From Candidatus Aenigmatarchaeota archaeon (GTDB lineage: Archaea; Aenigmatarchaeota; Aenigmatarchaeia; QMZP01; QMZT01), in contig JAPLVC010000001.1 of NCBI GenBank assembly GCA_026397315.1, positions 62,001 to 126,000 of the forward strand: a stretch of 64,000 nucleotides of DNA. Direction: 5' to 3'. Position 1 is the first letter of the stretch. Every line of letters starts with the position of its first letter. Below, in pieces: positions 35,482-45,756 of the stretch. A program made the translations under genes and the position numbers. A model generated the notes under the pieces. The model saw nothing but the letters and a program-made list of their open reading frames with translations, did no database searches and was not told where the DNA came from.

Positions 35482-35513
35482 ATAAATTCCATAAAACGGA
35501 GAAAGGTGTTTAT

Positions 35514-35936
35514 ATGACAGAAAATAATGAGAGCGAAAAGAAAGCGGCCAATTGGGTCGACTATAAACCAAAGGAAATCGAAGACCTTATCATAAAATAC
35601 GCGAAGCAGGGCACAACGAGCGCGCACATAGGCCTGATGCTGCGCGACCAGTACGGCATACCATCGGTGAAAGCGGTCACGAAGAAAACCATCAGCCAGA
35701 TACTGAAGGAAAACAAGGCTTACCCGAAGCTTCCGGAAGACATCCTGAACCTCATGAAGCGTGTCGTCGAACTCCGCGTCCACCTGGAGCGCAACAAGAA
35801 GGACTACCAATCTTACAGGGGCCTCGAATTGGCCGAGTCGAAAATCAGGCGCCTTGCAAAGTATTACAGGAAGAAAGGCATTCTGGCAAAGACTTGGAAA
35901 TACAATTCGGAGCAGGCAAAGCTGTTAATCCGATAA
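35514..35936 (+). CDS. rps15: Ribosomal protein S15
   Basis: KEIEDLIIKYAKQGTTSAHIGLMLRDQYGIPSVKAVTKKTISQIL; DYQSYRGLELAESKIRRLAKYYRKKG. Confidence 0.95.
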   Translation: MTENNESEKKAANWVDYKPKEIEDLIIKYAKQGTTSAHIGLMLRDQYGIPSVKAVTKKTISQILKENKAYPKLPEDILNLMKRVVELRVHLERNKKDYQSYRGLELAESKIRRLAKYYRKKGILAKTWKYNSEQAKLLIR

Positions 35937-36017
35937 GTCCGAAAATATTTTCAAAATTCAAGCGGCTTTATTTTTCCGCTCACTTTTATTTTTATTGTTT
36001 TTAATAACAATATACAC

Positions 36018-36917
36018 ATGGATAAAACCTACACGGAGAAAATTAAAAGATTATTTTATTTCGCCTGGCTGGAGCTGAAGAGGAACTTGGCCGGTGTCAA
36101 ATATTTTGCGGAAGCTGACGTGACTGACAATTGCAATCTCCGGTGCAGGCATTGCTATCATTTTCACGGCAAAAATGATTTTGAAAAAAAGGAGTTCACG
36201 GCGGCTGAATGGAGAAAAAGGTTCAAAAGTCTGCATGAAACCGGGGTGAGAATTATCATGTTAGTTGGCGGCGAGCCCGCCCTGCGGCAGGACGTTCTCA
36301 TGTTAGCCGACGAAATTTTTCCTATCGTCTACGTCATCACAAATGGTACCATAAGGATACGCGATGACTTCAAGCACATATTATTTGTTTCATTGGAAGG
36401 CGGCCAGAAAATAAACGATTATATTAGAGGAGAGGGCACTTTTCAAAAAACATTGAAAAATTATTCAGGTGACGGGCGTGTTATTATCAACATGACGCTG
36501 CAAATGGAAAATTATAAAGAACTCGAAAAAGTCGTCAAGATAGCAAAGGATAACGGCTTCCGCGGCGTGGTGTGTAATATATGCCAATCGGGAACACACG
36601 CTGACAAAGTCTTATATCAAAAAAGCGTGAAAATTCGTGAGAGGGAAATTATAATTAAAGAGGTCGAACGAGTGAAAGCTTTATATCCGAAAGACTTTCT
36701 TATTAGCAAGTCCATGATAAAATGGTACAAAAAACCAGACCATAAAGATGGGTGCTATTGGAGCAGAGAATGCCTGCATTTCGATGTTTCATGGAACAAA
36801 AGGAGATGTTTTTTAAAAAACGTTGACTGCTCAAACTGCGGATGCTTCGCTGGCACATTTCAAAACCCGCTTTTGACAGCATTAAGGTATCCGCGGGAAA
36901 CAAAAATGCTAGTTTAG
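36018..36917 (+). CDS. Radical SAM protein
   Basis: DNCNLRCRHCYHFHG CxxxCxxC motif; C-terminal Cys cluster; lower GC than neighbours. Confidence 0.88.
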   Translation: MDKTYTEKIKRLFYFAWLELKRNLAGVKYFAEADVTDNCNLRCRHCYHFHGKNDFEKKEFTAAEWRKRFKSLHETGVRIIMLVGGEPALRQDVLMLADEIFPIVYVITNGTIRIRDDFKHILFVSLEGGQKINDYIRGEGTFQKTLKNYSGDGRVIINMTLQMENYKELEKVVKIAKDNGFRGVVCNICQSGTHADKVLYQKSVKIREREIIIKEVERVKALYPKDFLISKSMIKWYKKPDHKDGCYWSRECLHFDVSWNKRRCFLKNVDCSNCGCFAGTFQNPLLTALRYPRETKMLV

Positions 36918-36940
36918 ATTGCGCGCGTATGCAGTTTAAC

Positions 36941-38140
36941 CTATTTGTAGTTCTCTTTCACGTATTCTTCCAGCTTGTTCAGCGATTCCTCGAGCACGTT
37001 CATGGGCGGGAGGAACACGATGCGGAAGTGGTCCGGCTTTGGATAGCCGAAACCGGATCCGAAGACTGCTAGAATGTGTTTTTTGTATAAGACGTCCATG
37101 ATGAACTGCTTGTCGTCCTTTATGTCCAGCTCGATTTTCGGGAACGCGTAAAAGGCGCCCTTGGGTTTCGTGCAGGAAAAGCCCTCGATTTCGTTGAAGC
37201 GCTTGTATATCAGGTCGCGTCTCTGCCTGAGTTTCCTGTTCATTTCTGGAATGTGGTCCTGCGGTCCTTCCAACGCTGGTTTAATGGCATACTGGAACGG
37301 GCCCGGCGCGGACAGTCGCGATCTAGCGAGCTTGGAAACAGTCTCCTGAAAATCAGCGCGAAGCTCCTGCGGTCCGCTGAATATCATCCAGCCGACGCGC
37401 CATCCGGGCACGATGTAGTTCTTCGAGAGCCCGTTGAACGTAAGGATGGGAATGTCGTTCGCCAGCGACGCGGTCGAAACGTGCCTGTCGTCGTCGAGCA
37501 GTATCTTGCTGTAAATCTCGTCGGAGAAAATGAGCAGGTTGTACTCGCGCGCGATGTCGATTATCTCTTTCAGCGTTTCTTTGGGGTAGAGCGCGCCCGT
37601 GGGGTTGTTCGGATTGATGAGTATTATGCCTTTCGTTTTAGAGTTGATTTTCTTCCGGATGTCGTCAACGTCCGGCTGCCAGCCTTCCTCTTCGATGCAG
37701 TTGTAGCGGTTGTGCACGGCGCCTATCTTGTTGACGATCGCGGAATAAACCGGGTATCCCGGAATGGGTGTCAGCACGTTCTCGCCGGGGTTGAGCAGCG
37801 CGTTCATCGCCATCTCTATGCCCTCGCTCACGCCGGCCGAGATGAGCACGTCGTTCTTCGTTACGCCTTTGATGCCGTCCCTGGCCGCTTCTTTCACAAT
37901 CGCTTCTCTCGCCTCCTCGATGCCTGCTGAATCCGCGTAATTGTTGAGGTTCTTTTTCATCGCTGTGTAAACGGCCTCCACGAGGTGTGCTGGCGTTACG
38001 AAATCGTAGACGTTCGGGTCGCCTATGTTGAGATGGAGAATCTTCTTACCCTGAGCCTTGAGCTTGTTCGCCTCGACAACGACGTCTCGTATAGCATAAG
38101 TGACCCTGCTCGCCCTTTCGGCCGGGATTATCTTTTTCAT
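36941..38140 (-). CDS. PLP-dependent aminotransferase (class I/II)
   Basis: INPNNPTGALYPKE; FNGLSKNYIVPGWRVGWM. Confidence 0.93.
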   Translation of the reverse strand: MKKIIPAERASRVTYAIRDVVVEANKLKAQGKKILHLNIGDPNVYDFVTPAHLVEAVYTAMKKNLNNYADSAGIEEAREAIVKEAARDGIKGVTKNDVLISAGVSEGIEMAMNALLNPGENVLTPIPGYPVYSAIVNKIGAVHNRYNCIEEEGWQPDVDDIRKKINSKTKGIILINPNNPTGALYPKETLKEIIDIAREYNLLIFSDEIYSKILLDDDRHVSTASLANDIPILTFNGLSKNYIVPGWRVGWMIFSGPQELRADFQETVSKLARSRLSAPGPFQYAIKPALEGPQDHIPEMNRKLRQRRDLIYKRFNEIEGFSCTKPKGAFYAFPKIELDIKDDKQFIMDVLYKKHILAVFGSGFGYPKPDHFRIVFLPPMNVLEESLNKLEEYVKENYK

Positions 38141-38242
38141 AACATCACCGCCAATAAACCATAACTGAAATATCTGTAATAATCGTCTCTATATTAAATA
38201 CATTAGTCTGGCAAAATTAAAAAGTTAAAAGTAGATTTTCGA

Positions 38243-38268
38243 TAAACCTTTTTTTCAAAAGGTTTTTA
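38243..38268. terminator. Hairpin AAACCTTTT...AAAAGGTTT
   Basis: Inverted repeat at the 3' end of the 38266-39048 gene. Confidence 0.4.
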
Positions 38269-39048
38269 ATCGCAATTCTCGAAGCTTTTTTCCGTGAATG
38301 CTGATATCGCACCGCTCGTGCCGAAGTCCTGCAGTTCCATCTTCGACGTAACGTCTTTGCCGGCAACTGTCATGTTCGTCTCGCTCCAGACAAGCACGAA
38401 AGGCACCTGGCCACTGTACCAGTATTCCCCTATCACGCCACCGATGGCTGTCCTGTATTTGGTGACTGCCACTGATTTGCCTGTCGGGGTCGTGTATGTG
38501 CCCGCGCCAAGTTGCGTTACGCCGCTAGTCGGCTTCTCGTACGGGTCTGACGTGACCGGTAAGGTGTTGGGCGCGGTTGTTAACGAGTTGCAGAGAGTTA
38601 TCTGGCCGAACTTGCTGAGGGAGTAAATCTTCGTCCCGGGTGTGCTGGCATCCTTGCCTTTCTCCCACATGACCAGCGACGAGCCAGAAACCGTCTCCGT
38701 CTCCGTGCCCGTGTACACCACAGCGCCGAGGGTTTTCTCGACGTATTTGTAGGTGAACTCGACCGGCTTGGCGCTTGTCGTGGTCAGGGCAATCTTGGCC
38801 CATGAGCCCGGCTGCGTGACCGGCTGCTGGAAGACGTTCTGAGGCGGCTGATTAGTATTCTGGTCTCCTCCGTTGGTTGCAGGTGCTGCGGGCTGCTGAG
38901 TGCAGCCGCTGGCCAGAACCGTTGCGACTAAAAGCATTGCCAGAACGGCAAATGTTTTTTTCATGGTATAGTTTTCGGTTTTCGCCTTATTAATCTGCAG
39001 GCTATTCCCAGACGTATTCGAAGCCCCTTTCGCCGAACTTTTTCTCAC
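38266..39048 (-). CDS. Predicted lipoprotein (start likely internal, MKKTFAVLAMLL)
   Basis: MKKTFAVLAMLLVATVLASGC lipobox. Confidence 0.75.
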   Translation of the reverse strand: MRKSSAKGASNTSGNSLQINKAKTENYTMKKTFAVLAMLLVATVLASGCTQQPAAPATNGGDQNTNQPPQNVFQQPVTQPGSWAKIALTTTSAKPVEFTYKYVEKTLGAVVYTGTETETVSGSSLVMWEKGKDASTPGTKIYSLSKFGQITLCNSLTTAPNTLPVTSDPYEKPTSGVTQLGAGTYTTPTGKSVAVTKYRTAIGGVIGEYWYSGQVPFVLVWSETNMTVAGKDVTSKMELQDFGTSGAISAFTEKSFENCD

Positions 39049-39685
39049 GATGGGCGAGCGTCCACACGGCCATTATGAGCAGACCGGTGACTATGCCGCC
39101 GACGTGGCCGAAATTCGCCACTCCTGGCTGCAGCCCCATGACGCCGAGGAACGTTTCCTCTATTATCAGGAAGACCAGCAGGACAGCCGCGGGCATGGGA
39201 AAGAAGCCGAAGATATAGACCCATGACCTAGGATATTTGAACGCGTATGCGGCTATCACGCCGAACACCGCCCCGGACGCGCCTATGAGCGAAGCCGTCT
39301 CGCCTGTCAGGAAAAGCGGCATGAGGTAAACGTAAAAAAGAGCCGAGCCTATGCCGGACAGGAAGTAAAGCGCGGCGAACTTTTTCCTGCCGAGTCCCTG
39401 TTCCAACTGGAAGCCGAATATGGCCAGCACGAACATGTTCATAACAAGGTGGACCGGGTAGATTGTTATACCTCCGCTTGCGGTTTCGGCGAACGTGGCG
39501 TGCAGGAACATGTAAGTGATGAACTGATATACATGACCCGCATCGAGTGTAGCCGGATCCAGAGCCAGCGTGTCCTCAAGGATGGGATAAGCTGCTATCT
39601 GCGCGAACCATATCGCTACATTCACCATGATGATGGCGAAAGTGAGCGTTTCGAAAAAAGTGTATTTTCTCCTGACCAGCGCCAT
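39002..39685 (-). CDS. Rhomboid-family membrane protease
   Basis: HLVMNMF, LIGASGAVFGVIAAY, FGHVGGIVTG. Confidence 0.9.
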   Translation of the reverse strand: MALVRRKYTFFETLTFAIIMVNVAIWFAQIAAYPILEDTLALDPATLDAGHVYQFITYMFLHATFAETASGGITIYPVHLVMNMFVLAIFGFQLEQGLGRKKFAALYFLSGIGSALFYVYLMPLFLTGETASLIGASGAVFGVIAAYAFKYPRSWVYIFGFFPMPAAVLLVFLIIEETFLGVMGLQPGVANFGHVGGIVTGLLIMAVWTLAHREKKFGERGFEYVWE

Positions 39686-39689
39686 TCGT

Positions 39690-40391
39690 TCACCTGTTAA
39701 TTTTTTGTTTTGGTTTTGAAACTCTTATCTTATTGGAATTATAATAGGCGCAAATCTTTTTCAGTTCGCATATCCCGCACTTCGGCTTTCGCGTGACGCA
39801 TATTTCCTTGCCGAAGCTGACGAGGCCTAGGTTCACGATGTACCGCCCGCTCTCAGGCACGAGCTTCTCAAGGTTAGCGCGGATTTCTTCGTATCTCGCA
39901 TTCGCCCGCGCGAAGCCGAGCCGCTTGGAGACGACGTCGACATGAACATCTACCGCAATCACAGGCACGCCATACCCATACGAAAGCACGATGTCCGCGG
40001 TCTTGGGCCCGACGCCGTAAAGCGACATCAGCGCCTCTCGCGTGCGCGGGAAGGAGTTTTTGTATTCTTTTTCGAGCGTCCTTGAAATCGCGATTATCTT
40101 TTTCGCCTTCTGGCGGAAGGGACCGGACTGCCGGATGAGCGACTCGAGTTTTGCGCGCCTGAGCTTCAGGATGTCCGCAGGCGTTTTGACCTTCGAGAAT
40201 AAACGTTCGCTGACGACTTCCGTCGTCTCGTCGAGCGCGCGCTGGGACAGCACGGTCGAGATGAGCAGGCGAAACAGGTCGTTGCGCTTCTTGAGAATCG
40301 ACATGTCGACTTCGCGGCCGTATTTTCTCTCAAGGTATGCGAGAACGATACGCATCTTTTGCCTGCATGCTTCTTCCGGCTTCTTGGCCAT
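39690..40391 (-). CDS. nth: Endonuclease III
   Basis: LMSLYGVGPKTADIVLSYGYGVPVIAVDVHVDVVSKRLGFA; Cys cluster CVTRKPKCGICELKKIC. Confidence 0.93.
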   Translation of the reverse strand: MAKKPEEACRQKMRIVLAYLERKYGREVDMSILKKRNDLFRLLISTVLSQRALDETTEVVSERLFSKVKTPADILKLRRAKLESLIRQSGPFRQKAKKIIAISRTLEKEYKNSFPRTREALMSLYGVGPKTADIVLSYGYGVPVIAVDVHVDVVSKRLGFARANARYEEIRANLEKLVPESGRYIVNLGLVSFGKEICVTRKPKCGICELKKICAYYNSNKIRVSKPKQKINR

Positions 40392-40438
40392 GTAGTTAAT
40401 ATTGGATTGGGATTTTAATTTTCACAGAATCTAGGAGT

Positions 40439-41209
40439 TTATTTTTTGGCCACTTCTTTCATGCTTTTGGACATGTGGTACATGCCGAAGCCTATCGTAA
40501 AGAATGCTATGGTGAATATGATGTCCACCCAGGATGCCGTGTAATATGCGCCTATGCTGGTGGTGTAAGAAAACGCGAAATCTGCCACGGCCTCTATTAT
40601 AAACCCTAGGCTGATTATGCCGAGCGACTTGAAAAGCATGCTGCCGTAGGTGATGGTCAGTATGGCTAAGGCAAATGACAGGAAAACCACGTCCCCAAGC
40701 GGATAAACGACGTTGAGTATTTTCGTGAGCATCGGTACTTCCTCGAAAAGTTTCTCATAAATGAAAATGGGGAATATGACCAAGAACACGAGCAACGGTG
40801 GTATTATGACTTTGGCGACTGTCTTGGCGTCCAGCTTGACTTTGACACTTTTCAGTAGAAGAAAAAGCCCGTACGCTGCAAATGGTATAGTTCCAAGATA
40901 TCCTATGTCCGCCAGGGAAGGATACGGGACCTCCGAGCCAGATATGTTGTAAAAGAACCACACGAGATTTCCCAGCCCCCAAGACAGCAGACCGATTGAG
41001 ATGTAAAAAAGCGACTTTCCGAATGCGCTTTTGAATGTGAAAGTCCTTGCGCTGTCGACGCCGACCCAGGTGCAAATGAACAGGATTATGGTCGTGTTCA
41101 GCAAAAGCAAATATCTTGTTAAAGCGGGGCTGTCCTGGGTCTGCAACATCATTCCTATAACGGTCAATACCGTCAGAATGGACAGCAAAAGTATCTTTTT
41201 TGGCATCAT
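40439..41209 (-). CDS. Multi-TM membrane protein
   Basis: Seven or more hydrophobic segments. Confidence 0.7.
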   Translation of the reverse strand: MMPKKILLLSILTVLTVIGMMLQTQDSPALTRYLLLLNTTIILFICTWVGVDSARTFTFKSAFGKSLFYISIGLLSWGLGNLVWFFYNISGSEVPYPSLADIGYLGTIPFAAYGLFLLLKSVKVKLDAKTVAKVIIPPLLVFLVIFPIFIYEKLFEEVPMLTKILNVVYPLGDVVFLSFALAILTITYGSMLFKSLGIISLGFIIEAVADFAFSYTTSIGAYYTASWVDIIFTIAFFTIGFGMYHMSKSMKEVAKK

Positions 41210-41286
41210 CTGTTATAAAATTTGGTTCCGCCTGAATATAAACTACGTTTAAACACGCAACGTCGCATCCGGCTATCCGTTTCGTC

Positions 41287-42489
41287 TCAGAAATCCCCTA
41301 GTCGCCGCTGTTTCAGGATGATGCTCTTCTTGACGTATTCTGCGACCGGCGTTCTCAGCCGCGGGCCGATGTAGGCCAGCGCTTCGCGGAGCGTCGCGAA
41401 CTTCGCCGGCTTCTGGCGGAGCGCGTTCCTCGTGTTTTCCAGACACTGCCACACGCCGACAGGGATGGTATAGCCTTCATGTATTTCGCGGAAGATGACA
41501 CAGCGCGCTTGCCGCCGCATTTTCTCGAGACCTTCGGCGAGGCCCAGTCGATTCGCATAGAACCCGCCGCCCTGTTCGCTGGCATATGTGGTGCGGCCTT
41601 TGTGGGGCTCGTATTCCTGGGTTATCTCGGGCGCTTTAAGACTCTGCGCCCAGTACGCGCCCGGAGACCAGCACTCGAAATTCTCGTATTCCCAGTTGCC
41701 GGGCATGAGCAGTATCTCGTAATGGTTGTCCAAGTATTCGCTGGAATAGACATGGTAATCGTTTATCGACGGGTAATCCTTGATGTTGCTGATGAGCTGG
41801 TTGGCAAGCATCGTATGCGTGGCTGTTATGCTCCAGCGCGTCGGCACCAGTTTCCGCCGGTCTTTCATTCCAAAGATGCCTGACGAGAGGATTGTTATGA
41901 GCTTGTATATGTCCGTGCCATGCGTGTAAAGCTCGTAGCTGGCTTCGACTGTCTTCATTTCATCGTTGATGATTTTCTCGACTTTCTGCGGCACCTTGGG
42001 GTTGCCAACGACCTTGAACTTGTCTATCGTCCCGGAAGGGCCCATGGGATGGGTGATGTCCGAGAACTCGAAGGACATCTTGGGCACGTTCTTGAACAGT
42101 ATTTCGACATCCGTCGGCTTCGATGCGAGAGCGAGCTCCTGGTTCTGCTCTATGAAGCGCGAGCGGGAGAAGACGTTTTCCCTGAACTGTGACCTGAGGA
42201 GCAGCGAGCGGAACTGGATTATGTCGCCATATGGCATGCCGAACCAGTTCTGGGGGGCGTCGGCAATCTCGGCCTTGCTCGCATCTAACGCGGCCATGGG
42301 CCCTACATACACGTCCGGGTAGAAATTATGGCCGACAAACACGGATGTGCTCGGACCGAAGAAGTCCTTCTTGAGCGAGGACTGGATTTGAGGAGCTAGC
42401 TTAATCTTGGAATATAACGGGCACGTGCGCCAGCCGCAGAGGTTGCGCGAGCCCTTGCACACGATGCATAGCCTGGCCGGAGAAGTCAT
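41287..42489 (-). CDS. Nre-family DNA repair protein
   Basis: N-terminal CIVCKGSRNLCGWRTCP; C-terminal KQRRLGDF resembles a PIP motif. Confidence 0.85.
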   Translation of the reverse strand: MTSPARLCIVCKGSRNLCGWRTCPLYSKIKLAPQIQSSLKKDFFGPSTSVFVGHNFYPDVYVGPMAALDASKAEIADAPQNWFGMPYGDIIQFRSLLLRSQFRENVFSRSRFIEQNQELALASKPTDVEILFKNVPKMSFEFSDITHPMGPSGTIDKFKVVGNPKVPQKVEKIINDEMKTVEASYELYTHGTDIYKLITILSSGIFGMKDRRKLVPTRWSITATHTMLANQLISNIKDYPSINDYHVYSSEYLDNHYEILLMPGNWEYENFECWSPGAYWAQSLKAPEITQEYEPHKGRTTYASEQGGGFYANRLGLAEGLEKMRRQARCVIFREIHEGYTIPVGVWQCLENTRNALRQKPAKFATLREALAYIGPRLRTPVAEYVKKSIILKQRRLGDF

Positions 42490-42703
42490 ATGATTAATTA
42501 ATATAGTAAAAATTATAAGGCTTTCCGCCTCTCAAAAGGCCGTTTGTGCTGTCTGGATTGCTGCTCGGGCGCCTTATACTTAGAATAGGAAAAATAGGCA
42601 ACTTTAAATTGGAATAAAAAGGATTTATATGTATAACGGTCATATATAAGATTCTTTAAACGGTCCCGCAAAACACCACAAGCGGCCGGCAAAGCCATCC
42701 ATA

Positions 42704-43093
42704 ATGTCGAATGATGTTCAAAAAGTCCTGACACGGACTGAAAAGAGGTATATGCTTATGGAAAAGGACAAAAATATAGACGTATTGGAAGAAATCAAAA
42801 CCGCTGAAAAGGAAGCCAACAGGACGCTCGAGAAAGCACAGGAGCGCAAGAGCGAGATAATTCTTGAGATGCACAACAAGGCAAGGCAGATGGAAGAAAG
42901 AGAGATGGCCAGGATAAAGAGAGAGATGGAAGAGGCGATAAAGAGTTTTGATGCCAAGGCCGACAAGGACAGGGAACGTCTTCTGGCAGACAAGAAAAGC
43001 GAGACTGAGAGGCTCAAGAAATCCGCATCTTCCAAGGTCAGCAAGGCCGTGGAGAACATTAAGAAGGAATTAAACGCCTTCTTGGGAGAGTGA
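42704..43093 (+). CDS. ahaH: A/V-type ATPase subunit H
   Basis: Coiled-coil stalk protein at head of the ATPase operon. Confidence 0.75.
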   Translation: MSNDVQKVLTRTEKRYMLMEKDKNIDVLEEIKTAEKEANRTLEKAQERKSEIILEMHNKARQMEEREMARIKREMEEAIKSFDAKADKDRERLLADKKSETERLKKSASSKVSKAVENIKKELNAFLGE

Positions 43094-44943
43094 AACTGAT
43101 GTTTTTTCCCAATGAGATGAAAAGGATAACGGTAGTTTCCCATAAAATACACCTCCAGGAAGCCGTAAAAGCGCTTTACGACGCCGGCGTCCTGCATCTC
43201 AAGGAATACGTGCCCAGCGAGGGCGATCACTACCCCATAGGAACGCCTATGGAGAACGCGGAGAAAATATCCGAGCTGCTGCTGATGCTCAATTCCATAA
43301 AGACCCAGGTCGACCTGAAAGCCGTGACGAAAACGAAAGCGGAGTTTGACCTGGAAAGGCATGAGAATTTACTCAGAAACTTCCAGGCCGATGTCAACAG
43401 GATCAACGAGGGCATAAAGCAGGCAGAAGATGCGCTGAAAGCCGGCGAGAGGCGCAGGGAAATACTCGAATTCCATTTGAAAGCGGGCGTGCAGAAATTC
43501 GATGCGCTGAAAGGCTACGACTCCCTGGACGTCCTGAACGGCTACGTGCCCGACATCGACGTGCTGAAAGTGAGGATGGCCAACGTGGAGCACGAACTCA
43601 TGGCAGGTGTGGAGAAGATGGCCGGCGGCTTCCCCGTAATAATTTTCGTCAAGAAAAGCGACATGGAAACGGCAAGACATGCGCTAGCGTCGGCGGAGTT
43701 CACCAGAGTCGACGTGGACATGGACTGGAGAACTGCAACGCCTCAGGAGGAGAGCGCCATTTTCACCAAGGAAAGGAATGCCCTGGTGAAGAAGGCTGAC
43801 GACCTCAGGAAAGAGCTGGCCGACTTGACGAAGGCGAAGGGCGGGGAGATTCTGGGAACGGAAGACGCCCTCACGACTGAGATACGCAAGTCGGAAGCGC
43901 CTCTCAAGTTCGCGGTAAGCAATCACAGCTTCATGATCCAGGGATGGGTTCCGAAAGGCAAGGAGTCCAGTCTGGAACAGAAGCTCGCGTCCATAACGGA
44001 CAACATGTATTTCTCCGCGGAGGACGTGGGCGAGGACGAGCCGGCTCCGATACAGCTCAAGAACAAGGGCCCGGTCAAGCCGTTCGAGTTCTTCCTGCGT
44101 TTGTATTCGCTTCCCAGCTACAAGGAAATGGACCCGACCTTTCTCATTTTCCTCACTTACCCCATCATCTTCGGCATAATGATGGGAGACATAGGCTACG
44201 GCCTGGTGCTGTTCCTGGGATTCGCGTTCATCAAATACAAGATGAAGAAGATGCGCTCTGTCGCTTCGGTGCTCATGATTTCATCGCTGTTCAGCATACT
44301 GTTCGGCTTCGTATTTGGAGAATTTTTCGGCTTCGAGGCGATAGGCGGGATAACGCTCCACCCGATGATAGCAAGGGCAGAAGGCCTGAACGCCATGCTG
44401 CCCGTATCCCTCATGATAGGCCTGGTGCACCTGAACTTGGGCATCACGACCGGCCTGATAAACGAGCTGCGCGAGCACAAGCTCAGGCATGCCATGGGCA
44501 AGGCCAGCTGGTTCATACTGGAGGCGGGCGGCATACTCTACCTGATGTCGACATTCTTGAAGATGGAGACCGGAGTCGACCCGAACCTTAGCCTCGGCAT
44601 ATTCCTTGTAGGAGTTGTTTTGTTAACCATAGGCGAGAGCTACCGCGGGCTGATAGAGATTCCAGCGCTCGCCAGCAACGTGCTTTCATACGCTCGTATA
44701 GCGGCGCTAGGGCTTGCCGGCGTGCAGCTGGCGCTGGTCATAAACGGCATGGCGGATGGCATGTTTCATGCGGGGGGAATGTTCATGGTGATGGGGGTCG
44801 CGCTGCTCTTCGCAGGCCATGCGGTGAACATGCTGCTGGCGCTCATGGGCTCGTTCCTGCAGTCGCTCAGGCTCCACTACGTGGAGATGTTTTCAAAGTT
44901 TTATCATGGTGACGGTGAACCTTACAAGCCGTTCGGAAGTTAA
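43090..44943 (+). CDS. atpI: A/V-type ATPase subunit I
   Basis: 617 aa; C-terminal multi-TM FGIMMGDIGYGLVLF, YARIAALGLAG. Confidence 0.93.
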   Translation: MKLMFFPNEMKRITVVSHKIHLQEAVKALYDAGVLHLKEYVPSEGDHYPIGTPMENAEKISELLLMLNSIKTQVDLKAVTKTKAEFDLERHENLLRNFQADVNRINEGIKQAEDALKAGERRREILEFHLKAGVQKFDALKGYDSLDVLNGYVPDIDVLKVRMANVEHELMAGVEKMAGGFPVIIFVKKSDMETARHALASAEFTRVDVDMDWRTATPQEESAIFTKERNALVKKADDLRKELADLTKAKGGEILGTEDALTTEIRKSEAPLKFAVSNHSFMIQGWVPKGKESSLEQKLASITDNMYFSAEDVGEDEPAPIQLKNKGPVKPFEFFLRLYSLPSYKEMDPTFLIFLTYPIIFGIMMGDIGYGLVLFLGFAFIKYKMKKMRSVASVLMISSLFSILFGFVFGEFFGFEAIGGITLHPMIARAEGLNAMLPVSLMIGLVHLNLGITTGLINELREHKLRHAMGKASWFILEAGGILYLMSTFLKMETGVDPNLSLGIFLVGVVLLTIGESYRGLIEIPALASNVLSYARIAALGLAGVQLALVINGMADGMFHAGGMFMVMGVALLFAGHAVNMLLALMGSFLQSLRLHYVEMFSKFYHGDGEPYKPFGS

Positions 44944-44952
44944 AATGGAGGT

Positions 44953-45180
44953 GTGAATATGTCTGATATAGCAGTAATCGCAGCAGCAGCGACGATATGC
45001 ATAAGTGCGATAGCGACGGCGTGGGCTGAAAAAGAGCTGGGAACGTCGGCGATAGGCGCCATGGCGGAGAAGGAAAGCCTTTTCGCCAAGGGTCTTATCA
45101 TTACGGTCATCCCGGAAACCATAATCATTTTCGGCCTGGTCGTGGCGTTGCAGATAATCGGCATGGCCGGAGGCGCGTAA
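44953..45180 (+). CDS. atpK: A/V-type ATPase subunit K (proteolipid)
   Basis: Two hydrophobic helices; ALIITVIPETIIIFGLVVALQI-type sequence. Confidence 0.88.
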   Translation: MNMSDIAVIAAAATICISAIATAWAEKELGTSAIGAMAEKESLFAKGLIITVIPETIIIFGLVVALQIIGMAGGA

Positions 45181-45192
45181 AGGCGAATTGAT

Positions 45193-45756
45193 ATGAGTCT
45201 GAACAAAGTATCATCTGAAATACGGATGAAAGCGGATAAGGAAGCCCAGGGCATACTCGGCGAAGGCAGGAGAGAAGGGGACAAGACAATCGAGGCAACT
45301 AAAAAACGCCTGAAGGAATACGAGAATGCTATGAAAATCGAGATTGAGAACGCTTTAGGGCAGATAAACATGCGAAGCCAGGCCGTCATGAAAAAGCAGC
45401 TCAAAGAATTCGCCATGAACACCAAGAAGGAAATGGTGGAAATGGTTTACAATGAGTTTCTCGACTACCTGAAGAACATGAAGGGGGATGAGAGAACAAG
45501 AATTTACAGGAAGATGGCGGAAAGCACGAAAAGCCAGATAAGCAAACCGGGAGTCGTTTACGTAAGGAAAGACGATATCGCGCTCGTGAAGAAGCTGTTC
45601 AGAGGACTCGAAATCAGGACGCAGGAAATGGAAGGCGGCTTAATGCTGGAAAGCAGCGACGGCAAGGAATTGGTTGACTTCAGGTTCGAGACGCTCGTGG
45701 AATTGCTGAAGGGGCGCACGCTCAAAAGCGTATCAAGGATTATGTTCGGTGAATAA
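45193..45756 (+). CDS. atpE: A/V-type ATPase subunit E
   Basis: Coiled-coil N-terminus; operon position. Confidence 0.85.
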   Translation: MSLNKVSSEIRMKADKEAQGILGEGRREGDKTIEATKKRLKEYENAMKIEIENALGQINMRSQAVMKKQLKEFAMNTKKEMVEMVYNEFLDYLKNMKGDERTRIYRKMAESTKSQISKPGVVYVRKDDIALVKKLFRGLEIRTQEMEGGLMLESSDGKELVDFRFETLVELLKGRTLKSVSRIMFGE

